Positions 1 to 12,300 of a DNA stretch of 64,000 nucleotides are shown piece after piece (position 1 is the first letter of the stretch; each line of letters opens with the position of its first letter). The notes under the pieces are model-generated. The model made no database searches. It saw nothing but the letters and a program-made list of their open reading frames with translations, and was not told the DNA's origin. This DNA is from Rhizophagus clarus (taxonomy: Eukaryota > Glomeromycota > Glomeromycetes > Glomerales > Glomeraceae), in the NCBI GenBank assembly GCA_015698045.1, contig BLAL01000051.1:1-64000 (forward strand), in the 5' to 3' direction. The position numbers and the translations under genes are program-made.

Positions 1-1066
1 CTAGAGATCTTGGTGCCAAGGCCGTTAACGTTCCCCTTTCCCTGAACTCCTATAAAACCCAAGCGATGGCTTATGTCACGTTCAATTCCCAAGAAAATGG
101 ATGCCGCTATGGAACAGATCATTGGTTTCCGAGGCCATACATTGCAATGGAACCTCTCAGATAATACTAATAAACTTTGCCACAGATGTGGCAAATTAGG
201 CTGTGCCCCAATCAGTGCCCAGCCGCCAAGATAGAGGTCGTACTAGAAGTAGAAACCCAGTGGCTGCACTTAAAGAACGCTTCAATATCAACCAACCTGC
301 CCGACCTAAAGAGCGTTCATGCTCTGGCTCTCGTTCACGCTCGCGCTCAAAAGGTCCTGGCACTTCTCAATCCTCCCAACCGCAGAAACCTTGGTTAACA
401 CCGACTTGATACAACTCTCGCCGGGATCGCTTTAAATCCAATGATAAACGTGACCGTTCAGTATCTTTTTACGGTCTTACGTTCTCCTCCTTCCCTTCCA
501 CCACCTGGTCAAGCTACTACTACTATGTCTCCTCACGAGGCTGCCAATATTTTATCCTTGTTGAAATCTCTCCAACAAGATATGGCTGACGTCCGTGATC
601 GTATCACAGCCTTAGAGCTCAACGATAGACGTATGACTCGTATTGAGCAGCACCTCGGTTTGCTACCCCCACCTGACATCCCAGACACCAATCAGACTTC
701 AGATATGCTCGTAGATGCTCCGGCTATACCTGATTCTACTGTTAAGCAGGTCTTTCTCGACCCCCGCGACTTTGCCCGTACAAACGTCTCTCAACCCCCT
801 GTCTCCTGGTTTTATTCCTTCATGACCAGTTAGAGCTCCTATCTCCGCTCCTGTTGATATCCCTGATATTTCCTCATTATCTACTCCCTCTCATATGGCT
901 CCCTCTTCCGCCCAAACTCACGATGAAATTCAAGCCATTAATGCGAAGCATTCGGCTATTGAGAACAAACTGGATATGCTTGCCAACTCTATTAGCGGTT
1001 TTATTGGATCTATCGCTTCTTCTCTTTCTTTTCTCGGACTCAGCTAACACAGCTGGTTCTAATTAA
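1..1066 (+). pseudogene. LINE ORF1 (nucleic-acid-binding protein), copy 1, partial and frameshifted
   Basis: By homology with copy 3 this is the C-terminal half of the ORF1 RNA-binding/chaperone-like protein. It holds the end of an RRM-like region, a zinc knuckle (CHRCGKLG around 178-215), an arginine/serine-rich stretch and the coiled-coil segment (ILSLLKSLQQDMADVRDRIT near 545-605). The reading frame shifts several times: near 95, where copy 3's GAAACCATGG has become GAAAATGG, again around the zinc knuckle, and near 750-850. The remains therefore lie in several frames and no intact product is possible. Confidence 0.85.
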
Positions 1067-1115
1067 TTGTCCTCCTCCTTATACTATTCCCGTCTGATTT
1101 TATCATAGTGCTATA

Positions 1116-4100
1116 ATGACGGACAATAATTTTGATTACGATTCTTTTGTGCGCAATCCCCCAACCCCACAGATATCGATAACCTTACTTACAAGATTCT
1201 TTATTTTCCTCTGCCTCTCTTCCGCTCTCCCCTAGCAATTCATTTAATATTTCCTCTCTTAACATTAACGGTCTTAAGATGTTTTCACAGAATAAGATCG
1301 AGCTTTTAAATGACTTTTTTCCCTTAAACACATCTCCTTTGGTGGTGTCGTTGACACTCACCTCCATCCTAAACAAGTGCATTTTTTGTCTAAGCGACTT
1401 TCTAATTATACTGTTTTTTCTTATGCTTTGGACACCTCCCAACATGTTCGTTCTTCCGGGGGTGTTTCCCTCTTCATCGAAAATTCTTTGGCTTCCCCAC
1501 GTTCACACTTATACCTTACTCTCATCACGACTGCTTTCTGTTGACCTCTACTTTAAAGGCAACGTTAAGCTTCAAATTTTTGTTGTTTATATCCCTCCCA
1601 CTTCTGATCAATCCTTGCGCGATGAAACTATTGACCTCCTTATTCTTGCCTTGTCGGACGCCAAACGATTAGGTTTTCATCATGCAGTTTGTGGAGACTT
1701 TAATATGCACCTAGATCAATTTTACCCTTTATTTTTTAATCAACCTCAAATCGCTTCCAAACGTATCCATCGTCTTTTTAATTTTCTTTTTAACGAATGG
1801 ATACGTTGATTTTACTCCTGTCAATTTTTCTTCTTCCACTTTGGGTACCTATCATCGTACGGATGTTATTTCCCGTATTGATTATGTTTGGTCTTGTCCC
1901 TTCTTAAGCGATATTTACTCACCTCTGTCATTTTTGACGTGCGTGATCTTAGCTTTTCTGATCATAATCCTGTTATTACCTATTACGATTTTTCCTTTTT
2001 ATCTTCTTCTCTCAAGCCAGCCGTGGCTCGGCAGCTTCCACGACGTTCGCGTCGTCATATTTCCTTTGGACTCGGGTTCCCCCTCGCAATGGGGAGGAAT
2101 TTTCTGCCCATGTTGGACAATCTATGTAATATTCTCCCAGTGTAATTTGGCCTCCTGGCACGTCAATCGTTATTGTGAATATTCTACACAACTAACATTA
2201 TCGCTTGGTTGCCAATGCTAATCCCCTGCACGAAGTTGGTAATGATCACACCCCTTAAAACTCCCTAAGCGACCTTAGAAACCCTGATACAGGCATTACC
2301 GCTTACTCAAATCCGCGTTCTTCACTCTATTAGATTATTACGTAAATACCCGCATAACCTTTTCCTCCCTCCCATGGACCGTAAATGGTCTGGCTACTTG
2401 ATAGATTAAATTCTATATTTTATTTGTATAAATCCTTTTTTTCCTCCATTTCCTGCTTTACCTTCACTTTACTTTGCTTGTCGGCCGGATAATTTTAATT
2501 CTTTATTCCGTACCCTTTCACATGCCTCTAAAGTATTAAGAGCTTACATCTCTTGAAACAAAAAGAATTTCAAGATTCTTCTATCCAGGCTCACCTTGCA
2601 TCTCGTGACCAGAATTTTGATACTGACATCTCTTCATTTATCAACTCAGCGCTCTCTCGCTCACGTCACCGCATTGTACTGGATCGCGGTCTTTATTGAC
2701 CATCCTACCACTCCTCAGCTGTTTGACGGATCCCAAAAGATATTTCTGATGCTTGTGGTTAATCACTTCCAAACTGCAGTTTCCTATCAAATCCTCTCCG
2801 CCCTCGCATATATCAGCTTTGCCTGATCGATGGCGCTCTGAATATTCACCCATGGACTCAGTTTCTCCTGACATCTATAGTTCTCTATTGTCTCCCCCTT
2901 CCTTAGAGGAATGGCTTTCTTCAGTTTCCTCTATGCCAATGGCAAAGCTCCTGGCCCTTCCAATGATCACCTATGAAATGCTCAAACATTTGGGACCTAC
3001 TGCCATTCCTTACTATTGACCCTGATCTGTAAATGTTTTGCTTTTGCTGAACTTCCTGATCTTTGGCGACAAGCTATGGTTTTCCCCATCCCCAAGCCGC
3101 ATGAATGGCGATGCCAATTGATAAATACCCGTCCTATCACGCTTCTGGAAGTCATCCGGAAATCCTTTGTTAAGCTTTTTTACAACCGCTGTCTGCCATT
3201 CTGGCTGCCCACAATGTTCTTAAAGGTGGCAACTTTGCGGGCTACCAGGAGGTACTTGCCGTGATCCAATTATCACTCTTGAGTCCATCATTCATGATGC
3301 CAATCACACCGATTCCCTCTCTGGATTTTATCGCAAGACATCTCCAAGGCATTTGATTCTGTCAACCTTACTATGTTGAAATTCGCTCTGGAACGCATAC
3401 GTCTACCTGCGTCTGCTATTATGCTTATCTTATCCCTTTTCATGAATCGTTCAAATTGGGTGTTTACTGCTCACGGTGAGACTTCTTCATACCGGGTTCG
3501 CATCGGCATAGACCAAGGCGAAGTGATTCCCTACTTTTATGGGTTATCTATATTGATCCTCTTCTGACTGTTTTGAAATCTGAGATGATGGATCCTTATA
3601 TTTTACGGTCCCCATCATTACTTTCTACGATAACGGACTCTGTTCCTGCTATTTCTATTAACAACCTGGTCTTTATGGATGATTCCACTCTTATTTCTTC
3701 ATCGAAGGCTGGGCTGGAGCATATGTTATCAATCACAGAAGAATTTTACTCGTTGAATAATACTTCTGCTAACCATCAGAAATATGTCTTGATATCAAAT
3801 TCCTTGCCTTTAACCACTACCTCCGCTATTCTCCCTGTGGAATTTCACCTGTCCTTATCATCTTTGAACGATATTCCTTCTATTTCTGTTACTCCTCTTT
3901 CTATTACTTCTTCCTTTCGTTTTTTAGGGGTATGGTTAATATCAAAGGCTCTCGCGATTTTGTTAAAAAACAAATCGCTAGTAAATGTAATTCCTTCGCC
4001 GCTACTCTTCGCCCTGCCAAGCTCTCCGCTAAACAAGTGGTTTACTTCTATAACTCGGTGCTCATTCCTAAACTCGAGTATCGTATGCAAGTCACCCACC

Positions 4101-6764
4101 TTTCAGCGTCGGATTGTTATGCTGCTACACGATCTGTACGATCACTCGTCAAGCATAAGGCTAAATTTTTCCCGTTCTCTCCCTAACCCTATACTTTATC
4201 TTTCCCAAGCTTTGGGCCTAATTAATTTATCTTCTCATTTGATACAATGTCATGTTAATAACTTATTTTTGATGGCTAATTCTTCTACACCTTTTATTCA
4301 GCGTTTATTTGTTTATAGATTAATGTTGATACAATTCAGGTTTTTTGATTCCCATTTCTCCTTTGATGGTTGATGATTGGTCCTTCTGGTCCAACATGAC
4401 TATTTTTAAGTGTGATTATATCGCGTGCACTATTGCTTCCATAGTTTCTACCCCCTTCTGCCTGCAACATGCTCGTTTCTCTGCAACTTTTCCGGACCTT
4501 ACTCTTCCTGGCCATACTCCTTTATACTCGTGTATGAGCCCGCATGTTTTTAAAGCCTGCCTCAAGGTCCTACGGAAACGCCACCTTTATTATTTATCGC
4601 AATTAATTGCGCCATCTGGCACTCATCTCATTTTTTGGGCTGCTTATCGGACTGCCTATATTGCCCAGCTGGAGGATAAGCATGGCCGTTCTCTTCCCCA
4701 TAAATGGTATTTGGATATCAGAACCCACACGACCGTTCCCAGTTCTCATGATCAGTTGTCTGATCAGTATGTACGCCCACCTTCTGTTGTCTCTCCCACT
4801 GTCTTACTCCCTGGTGCTACTATAACGCAAAAGAATTGGCATTGGCTTGTCACGCTTGATGGCAACGGTGCTCCTCTTTTTGGCAAACAACTCAGCGTCC
4901 AACCCAAGAAAGATACCTGTGTGATCGTTCATTGGGTATCTGACTGTCTCTCTTCTCCGGGTGATGTTATTCGCCTTCGTTCATGTCCAGGCTGTGACGC
5001 GCATGTTCCGTTTCCATCGGCTCATAAATATTCTGCCGTCCAACCTCGATGCACCTTCAAGATTTCTTTGTTGCGTTTCTGATTTTGCCTACAAATTGTG
5101 AACGTATTCGTCAATCTACTTCAGAAGTCCTTTCCCCTCATACTTGGGCCGATCTTAGCCTTACGGTAATTCCTTATTATCGGCGCCTTAATCTTTTGCC
5201 CGATTTTTCTTCTTCTTCCCTTGTAGTCGAGGATGATCCTGCTGTGGCTCCTCTTGTGGATGATCACTTTTTACCTTCCTCTTTGGTTCCCCTCCCGTCA
5301 GGCTCTCATTATCGTTATTATACCGATGGTTCTTTGATTAACCTTGGAACACCTGATGTCTCGATGGGTTGGTCCTGGGTCCAAATAATTCCCGATGCTG
5401 GTTTTCTTAACTCTGTTGCTACCTATACGCATGGCACTATACGAAACTGGCCCTCTTCTACCAGAGCTGAAGCTGCTGCAATTTATGCTGCTTTAAGCGT
5501 CACCCCGGCTGGCTCTACTGTTACTATTTATACGGACTCCCAAGCTGCCATTGACGGTTTGAGACTGTGTGCTTCCTCTTCCTATACTAATAGTCGTCTA
5601 TTTTACAAAACTACCAACTTCGCGCTGTGGGCTTCTATTGAGCGACTCGTTCATGGCAAAAATCTCGAGGTTTCTCCTATCAAGGTCAAAGGTCATGATG
5701 GCAATTATTAGAACGAATTTGCTGATTCTCTCGCGAATTCTGCTCACCTCTCTGATACGGTTCCTCTTTTGCCCGTGGATGCTTACACTTCTTCACATCC
5801 CGTCCGTCTGGTGTATGACAGTGTAGTTTGTGAATCCAATCCCAGGCGGCTCTTCAAGCTCCATTTCCAGGCCACCTTTTTGAAGGACCTTTTATCTCTC
5901 AAACGTTTTCAATTTGTATATTGTCTGTTTGACAAAGACGACTATGTAGTGGACTGGGAACTTACCTGGTTTACTCTTACTTTCTCCCCGGCTCATGATG
6001 CTTCCTTCCAGGCTTCTCATGCTGCGCGACATTACACATTCAAGTTTAAACTTTTCCTAGATGACTTGCCTCTCCTGGAAAAGTTGAAAGTCACCCGCTC
6101 CGATCTCTATATCGACCTTCTCACGTGCCGTTCATGCCGAGATCGCATGGAGGACTTAATGCACTTAATCCTCTGCTCTAAACGACGTTCTGTCATGCAT
6201 CAAATATTGCAATCATATCAGAATCATTTATTCTTTAAGCTTCGTGAAGCCGGTGATTTGGCTGATCAGAATCCTACACCTATGCTCAGAAAACTCTCTT
6301 CTCTTTCTTGTTGGACCATCTCTTCCTCTAACTGGTCCTCTTACGCGTTCATCCGGGGTTGTTTACCTGCCATGTTTATTGACTTATTTGTTGAATTATC
6401 TATTCCCAGGCCGTCTGCTATGAAGGTCGTAGCTGCGATACATAATAATTTCATCCAGAAGCTTAGAAAATGCATCTGGAACTCGCGTACTTACGATAAG
6501 AATAAATGGGAAGACGCGATGAACATTACCTTTAAATTGAAAACTTCTCCTCGGCCGTCTAATTTGCCTGCCACTTCGTATGTGCCTTATTCTTCTTTAC
6601 CTCCTCCGACCCATCTCGTGACTTCACGTGACTCCGAAGTTGATTGGATCAGGAACTCGATGATTCAAGGTTTGCCATGGTATAAACATTTGTCGGGTTT
6701 TATGGGTCGTCTAACGGTGCTACTTAATAACAGCTTTTGCAGGATGGGATGTCGATTTTTATAG
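1116..6764 (+). pseudogene. LINE ORF2 (endonuclease-RT-RNase H), copy 1, multiply frameshifted
   Basis: The start (MTDNNFDYDSF) and end (CRMGCRFL, then TAG) match copies 2 and 3. Recognisable in several frames are the AP-type endonuclease (CGDFNMHLDQF near 1692), reverse transcriptase including FMDDSTLISSS near 3672, the RNase H motif YYTDGSLINL near 5318, and the C-terminal Cys/His segment (CRSCRDRMEDLMHLILC near 6127). Small indels recur through the first 4.4 kb. The last kilobase is open, but a TAG lies in the RNase H region near 5709, where copy 3 has TGG. It cannot encode a full protein. Confidence 0.9.
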
Positions 6765-7037
6765 TGGGCGTGTTATCTGTTATTATGTTAGCATAGTTGC
6801 TTCTACTTTGGTTGGAATATATCAAGGGGGAAGATCTAGGGAAATTTAGTGTAATGCGATTTATTCTTTTTTAGGATAGGTTTATTACTTTATTTTTACT
6901 TAGGAGACTATATAGCTTTGTTTTTAGTTAGTTTTATTTTATTTTGTTTCTTTTTATATTTTTGTAAATTGTATTCGTTTATAATAATTAATAAAGATAA
7001 AGGCTACTATGCCGCGTTTGCCTTGAATTTAAATTCT

Positions 7038-7138
7038 AACGATCTGCGCTCCTTTTTCTGCTGATCACTCTGTCCATTTTTTTAGCTAACACTTTTTCAT
7101 AAAAACTTATAGTTTTCCCTATCCAAAAGTCCTCGAAT
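7038..7138 (+). promoter_or_regulatory. 5' UTR / presumed internal promoter of LINE copy 2
   Basis: The 101 bp between the junction with copy 1 and the ORF1 start are almost the same as the corresponding 101 bp of copy 3, with only a couple of differences. LINE 5' UTRs usually carry an internal promoter. That role is inferred from position and conservation, and no specific box was recognised. Confidence 0.5.
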
Positions 7139-9268
7139 ATGCCTAATAACGTTGCTAGATGAGGCCGCGGCTCCTTTAATCCTAATAGTAGGAAGGCCAG
7201 CTGCCAAGAACGACGAAATAACAATAATAACTCTGATAACTCTGGTTCTGACGGTGAAAACACTGTCCAACAAAAACGCTCTCGTACCATCTCCGAACAA
7301 GCTATGGATGAAGATATCATCGCCGATACAGCAGCTGGCGTTGAAGTAGAAGGTCCCTCTTCTCCTCCTAAAGAAAATAATACTGCTTCAACTTCTCTCT
7401 CCTCCCATCCGAATATGGCTGCGGCTCTTTCTGCGCCTAACGTTAACGCGTCTGATGGACTCAACGCGTCCATGCATGCTCGAACAACGACTCCTGCATC
7501 CCCCCCTAACGCGTCGCCTGATAAGGCTACTGATGATGATCCCCCAGTTGATCAGTTCCTTGTTCAATCTCCAACTTTCTCCATCGACAGAAATGATTTT
7601 CAAGCTGCAGCCGCCCCCAACTCTGCTCCTGAAACTCTAAAAAATTTTACTACCAATAAGGCATTGATAGATGCCATCAACAACACCTTTTTAGAAATGT
7701 ACAAATCGTACACTGGTAAAGCAAGAATGACTGGTTCTGGTGATGCCAAACGCCTCATTATTCATTTTCAAACCAAGGATGCTCGTGACGCTTGTGTTGG
7801 TGCTGCACATCAACAGTTCCCAGATCTCGTCTTTCATGCCCATGATCCCAAGCAGCTCCGGAGTGATGAAGATCTCTGAGCTATTCAAGTTACCGATATC
7901 CCCTTCTTCTTGTCAAAAGACAATATTATGTCTTATTTCAAAAAATTCGGTAATATTGCGTCCTGTCGAGTTTACTCCAGGAAAAATGCAAAAGTATAGC
8001 AAGCCAGGATTGTTTACGATTCTGCCCTTTCCATCGCACGTTTTGATTCCCAATGGGCCGTGTATTGCTTCTCCACTTGCCTCCGGGTGACTCCATGTCA
8101 CTATACGGTCAAACAGAAATCTTCCCGTCGCGAATTTGTTGCTACGCTCACACAATTGCCTCCTAACACCAAGGATATTGACCTGGCCCCTCTCACTAGG
8201 GATCTGGGTGCTAAAGCCGTCAATGTCCCCCTCTCATTAAACTCTTACAAACCCAAGAGATGGGCTTACGTCACATTCAATTCCCAAGAAACCATGGATG
8301 CCGCGATGGAACAAATTATTGGCTATCGTGGTCACACTTTGCAGTGGAACCTCCCCAACAATACTAATAAACTTTGCCACAGATGTGGCAAATTAGGCTG
8401 TGCTCCCACTCAATGCCCAAGCCGCCAAGAAAGGGGCCGTTCTAGGGGAAAGAATCCGGTGGCTGCTCTTAAAGAACGTTTTAATATCAACCAGCCTGCC
8501 AGGCCAAAAGCGCGCTCCCGCTCTGGGTCACATTCGCGCTCACGCTCAAAAGGTCCAGGCAATTCCCAATCCCTTCAACCACAACAAAAGTCTTCAGCTA
8601 AAGCCCGATCTGCTAATACTCCTCGGCGGGATCGCTCTAAATCCAATGATAAACGTGACCGTTCGGTTTCCTTTTCTGCAGTCTTGCGTACTCCTCCTTC
8701 CCCTACATCACCCAATCAAGCCGCTACCATGTCTTCGCATGAGGCCGCTAATATCTTATCTTTACTGAAATCTCTCCAACAAGACATGGCTGAAGTCCGC
8801 GATCGTATCACTACTTTAGAGATAAACGACCGGTGTATGACTCGTATTGAACAGCACCTTGGACTGTTACCTCCACCTGAAGTCCCGGCCACCAATCAAT
8901 CTTCGGATATGCTCATTGATGCACTGATTATACCTAATCCCACTGTCACGCTAGTACCTTCTCGGCCAACTGCTTCGCCTGTGCTAACTCCTCTTAATCC
9001 TTTGTCTCCTGGTTTTACTCCCTCGCGACCTGCTCGTGCTCCCCTCCCCGCTCCTGTTGATATCCCTGACATCTCGTCCCCTTCTTCTACTTCTCAATCG
9101 ATCCCTTCCCCCATGCAAACCCGCGATGAAATTCAAGCCATTAATGCGAAGCATTCAGCCATTGAGAACAAATTGGACATGCTGGCTAACTCTATTAGCG
9201 GTTTCATCGGATCCATTACTTCTTCTTCTTCCTCCTCGAACTCAGCTAGTACAGCTGGTTCTAACTAA
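7139..9268 (+). pseudogene. LINE ORF1 nucleic-acid-binding protein, copy 2 (three in-frame stops)
   Basis: A single reading frame runs from ATG 7139 to the stop at 9266-9268, about 710 codons, interrupted by TGA 7160-7162 (CGA in copy 3), TGA 7877-7879 (also present in copy 3) and TAG 7997-7999 (CAG in copy 3). Domain order: a low-complexity acidic/Ser/Pro N-terminus, an RRM-like region (AYVTFNSQETMDAAMEQI near 8265), a zinc knuckle written CHRCGKLGCAPTQC, so C-x2-C-x4-C-x4-C instead of the usual CCHC, then an RS-rich run near 8510-8550, a coiled coil (LLKSLQQDMAEVRDRI) and a second helical segment (AIENKLDMLANSISGF). It probably binds element RNA. The start was chosen to match copy 3. Confidence 0.85.
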
Positions 9269-9317
9269 TTTCCCCTTCTCTTATACTCACTCCGTCTGAT
9301 TTTATCAATATGTTTCA

Positions 9318-12300
9318 ATGACGGACAATAATTTTAATTATGATTCCTTTGTGCGCAATCCTCCCAACCCTTTAGATATAGATAACCTCTCCTTACAGGA
9401 CTCTTTATTTTCTTCTATTTCTCCTACATCTCTTCCTCGTAATTCTTTTAATATTTCTTCTTTTAACATCAACGGTCTTAAGATGTTTTCTCACAACAAA
9501 ATCGAACTGTTAAATAACTTCTTTTCCCTTAAACAAGTCTCTTTTGGTGGTGTCGTTGACACCCATCTTCATCCCAAACAAATGCACTTTTTGTCTAAAC
9601 GACTTTCCAATTATACTGTTTTTTCTTCTGTTTTGGATACCTCCCAACATGTTCATTCTTCTGGGGGTGTTTCCCTTTTTATTGAAAATTCTTTGGCTTC
9701 TCACGTTCATACTTATTCCTCTCTTTCGTCGCGCCTGCTTTCCGCTGACTTATATTTCAAAGGTCACGTTAAGCTACGCATCTTTGTAGTTTACATCCCC
9801 CCCACCTCTGATCAAGCCTTACGCGATGAGACTATAGACCTCCTCATTAGCGCTTTACTGGATGCCAAGAGATTAGGTTTCCATCACGCCATTTGTGGTG
9901 ATTTCAATCTGCATCTTGATCAGTTTTACCCTCTATTTTTCAATCAACCTCAGATTGCCTCTAAACGTATCTATCGTCTTTTTAATTTCCTTTTGTCAAA
10001 TGGATATGTTGATTTTACCCCTGTTAATTTTTCTTCCGCCTCTCTGGGCACCTTTCATCGTTCGGATGTTATTTCCCGAATTGATTATGTTTGGTCTTGC
10101 CCCCTCCTCAAACGTTTTTTACTCACCTCCGTCATTTTCGACGCCCGTGACATTAATTTTTCTGATCATAATCCAGTTATTACGTATTATGATTACTCCT
10201 TTTTATCTTCGTCTATAAAGCCAGCTCGTGCTCGCCAACTCAAACGTCAAGTTCGTCGTATTTTTTCCTTTGATACAGTTACTCCCTCGCAGTGGGATGA
10301 CTTTTCTGTCCACATTGATACCTTATGTAGTATATCTCCCACTATTTTTGCCTCTTGGCATATCAATCGGATGTGTGAATACTTGCACGCTAACATTATT
10401 GCTGGTGCTAATGCTATTCTACCCGCACGTACTGTTGGTAATGACCATACCCCTAAACTCCCCAAAGATTTGGAAACCTTAATACAACACTATCGTTTTC
10501 TTAATCGCGTTATTCACTCTATTAAATTACTTCGTAAATACCCACATACCCTTTCTTCTTCCTGTGATCGGAAATGGTCTGGTTATTTGCCCTGTTTGAA
10601 TACTATATTTCTTTTGTATAAATCTACATTCCCCGCCGTCCCTGTTTTACCTTCATCTTTATTTTCTTGTCAGTCGGATAATTTTAATAATCTGTTTCAA
10701 ACCCTATCTCATGCTTCCAAATTACTAAGGAGCTTACACCTTTTGAAAGAGAAGGAATTTCAGGATTCCTCGATTAAAGCTCATCTAGAATCTCGAGATC
10801 AGAACTTCGATACTGATATCTCCTCTTTTATTAATTCAGCGCTTTCTCGCTCACGTCATCGCATCATGTTAGATCGTGTCTTTATTGATCATCCTACTAC
10901 TCCTCAGTTGCTAACGGATCCAAAAGATATTTCTGATGCTACAATTAATCATTTCCAACATGCAGTTCCCATCAAGTCTACTCCCCCTTCGCACATCTCA
11001 GCGTTACCTGATAGATGGCGTTCGGTATACTCACCCATGGCTTCTGTATTTCCTGATATTTACGATTCCCTCCTGTCTCCTCCTTCCTTAGAGGAATGGC
11101 TTTCTACGGTCTCTTCCATGCCTAATGGCAAGGCTCCTGGTCCTTCCATGATTACTTATGAAATGCTCAAACATTTAGGACCTACTACCAACTCTTTACT
11201 CCTTATTTTAATTCGCAAATGTTTTGCTTCTGCTGACATTCCTGATCTATGGCGACAAGCTATGGTTTTCCCTATTCCCAAGCCACATGAATGGCGGTGT
11301 CAATTAAAGAACACCCGTCCCATCATGCTCCTAGAAGTTATTCGAAAATCTTTTGTCAAACTTTTTTACAACCGCTTGTCTGCCATTTTGGCCGCTCACA
11401 GTGTCCTTCAAGGTGGTAATTTCGCTGGCCTTCCTGGAGGAACCTGTCGTGACCCAATTATTACTCTTGAATCTATTATTCATGATGCTAATTATAATAA
11501 TTCCCCCCTATGGATTCTTTCACAAGACATCTCCAAAGCTTTTGACTCAGTTAATCTTGCTATGCTGAAATTCGCTTTGGAACGCATACGCTTACCTGCG
11601 TCTGCTATCACACTCATCTTGTCTCTCTTTATGAATCGGTCAAATCGGGTTTTTACTGCATATGGCGAGACTCCTTCCTATCGGGTTCGCATTGGTATTG
11701 ATCAAGGCGAAGTGATCTCCCCCCTTTTGTGGGTCATCTACATAGATCCCCTTCTGACTGTTTTGCAAGCCAAGATGCTAGATCCTTATATTTTGCGACC
11801 TCCAACTCTTTCTTCACATGCGACAAGCTCCATTCCCGATATTTTCATTAATAATCTGGTCTTTATGGATGATTCTACTCTTATTTCTTCATCTAAGGCT
11901 GGAATGGAGCACATGCTTTCAATCACAGAGGAATTTTACGCGCTGAATAACACTTCTGCTAATCATCAAAAATATGTTTTGATTTCGAATTCATTATCTT
12001 TAACCACTACGTCTACTATTTTACCTGTGGAATTTCGTCTTTCTCTCTCATCTTTGAATGATGTTTCTTCCATTTCTGTTACCCCTGTTTCTATTACTTC
12101 TTCTTTTCGTTTTTTAGGGGTTTGGTTTAATATCAAAGGCTCTCGTGACTTCGTAAAAAAACAAATTGCTGGTGAATGTAATTCCTTCGCCGCCACTCTT
12201 CGTCCAGCCAGGTTATCCGCTAAACAGATTGTTTACCTTTATAACTCGGTGCTTATTCCTAAATTGGAATACCGTATGCAAGTCACCCACCTTTCTACGA

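Larger units (their letters stand above)
1..7037 (+). mobile_element. LINE-type non-LTR retrotransposon, copy 1 (5' end outside window, decayed)
   Basis: This is the first of three head-to-tail copies. The window opens inside ORF1. The 3' end is the shared tail (AATAAAG, then ...TTGAATTTAAATTCT), after which copy 2 starts directly at 7038. ORF1 and ORF2 remnants align with copy 3 throughout but are broken by many small indels and stops. Its ORF1 resembles copy 3 more than copy 2 (for example the LLPPPDIP and STVKQV segments). No poly(A) run or target-site duplication is visible at the junction with copy 2. Confidence 0.93.

Noticed and set aside
1841..2221. 126-codon and other medium frames in LINE copy 1
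   Set aside because: They cross frameshifts of the decayed ORF2 and match it only in part; they are fragments, not separate genes.
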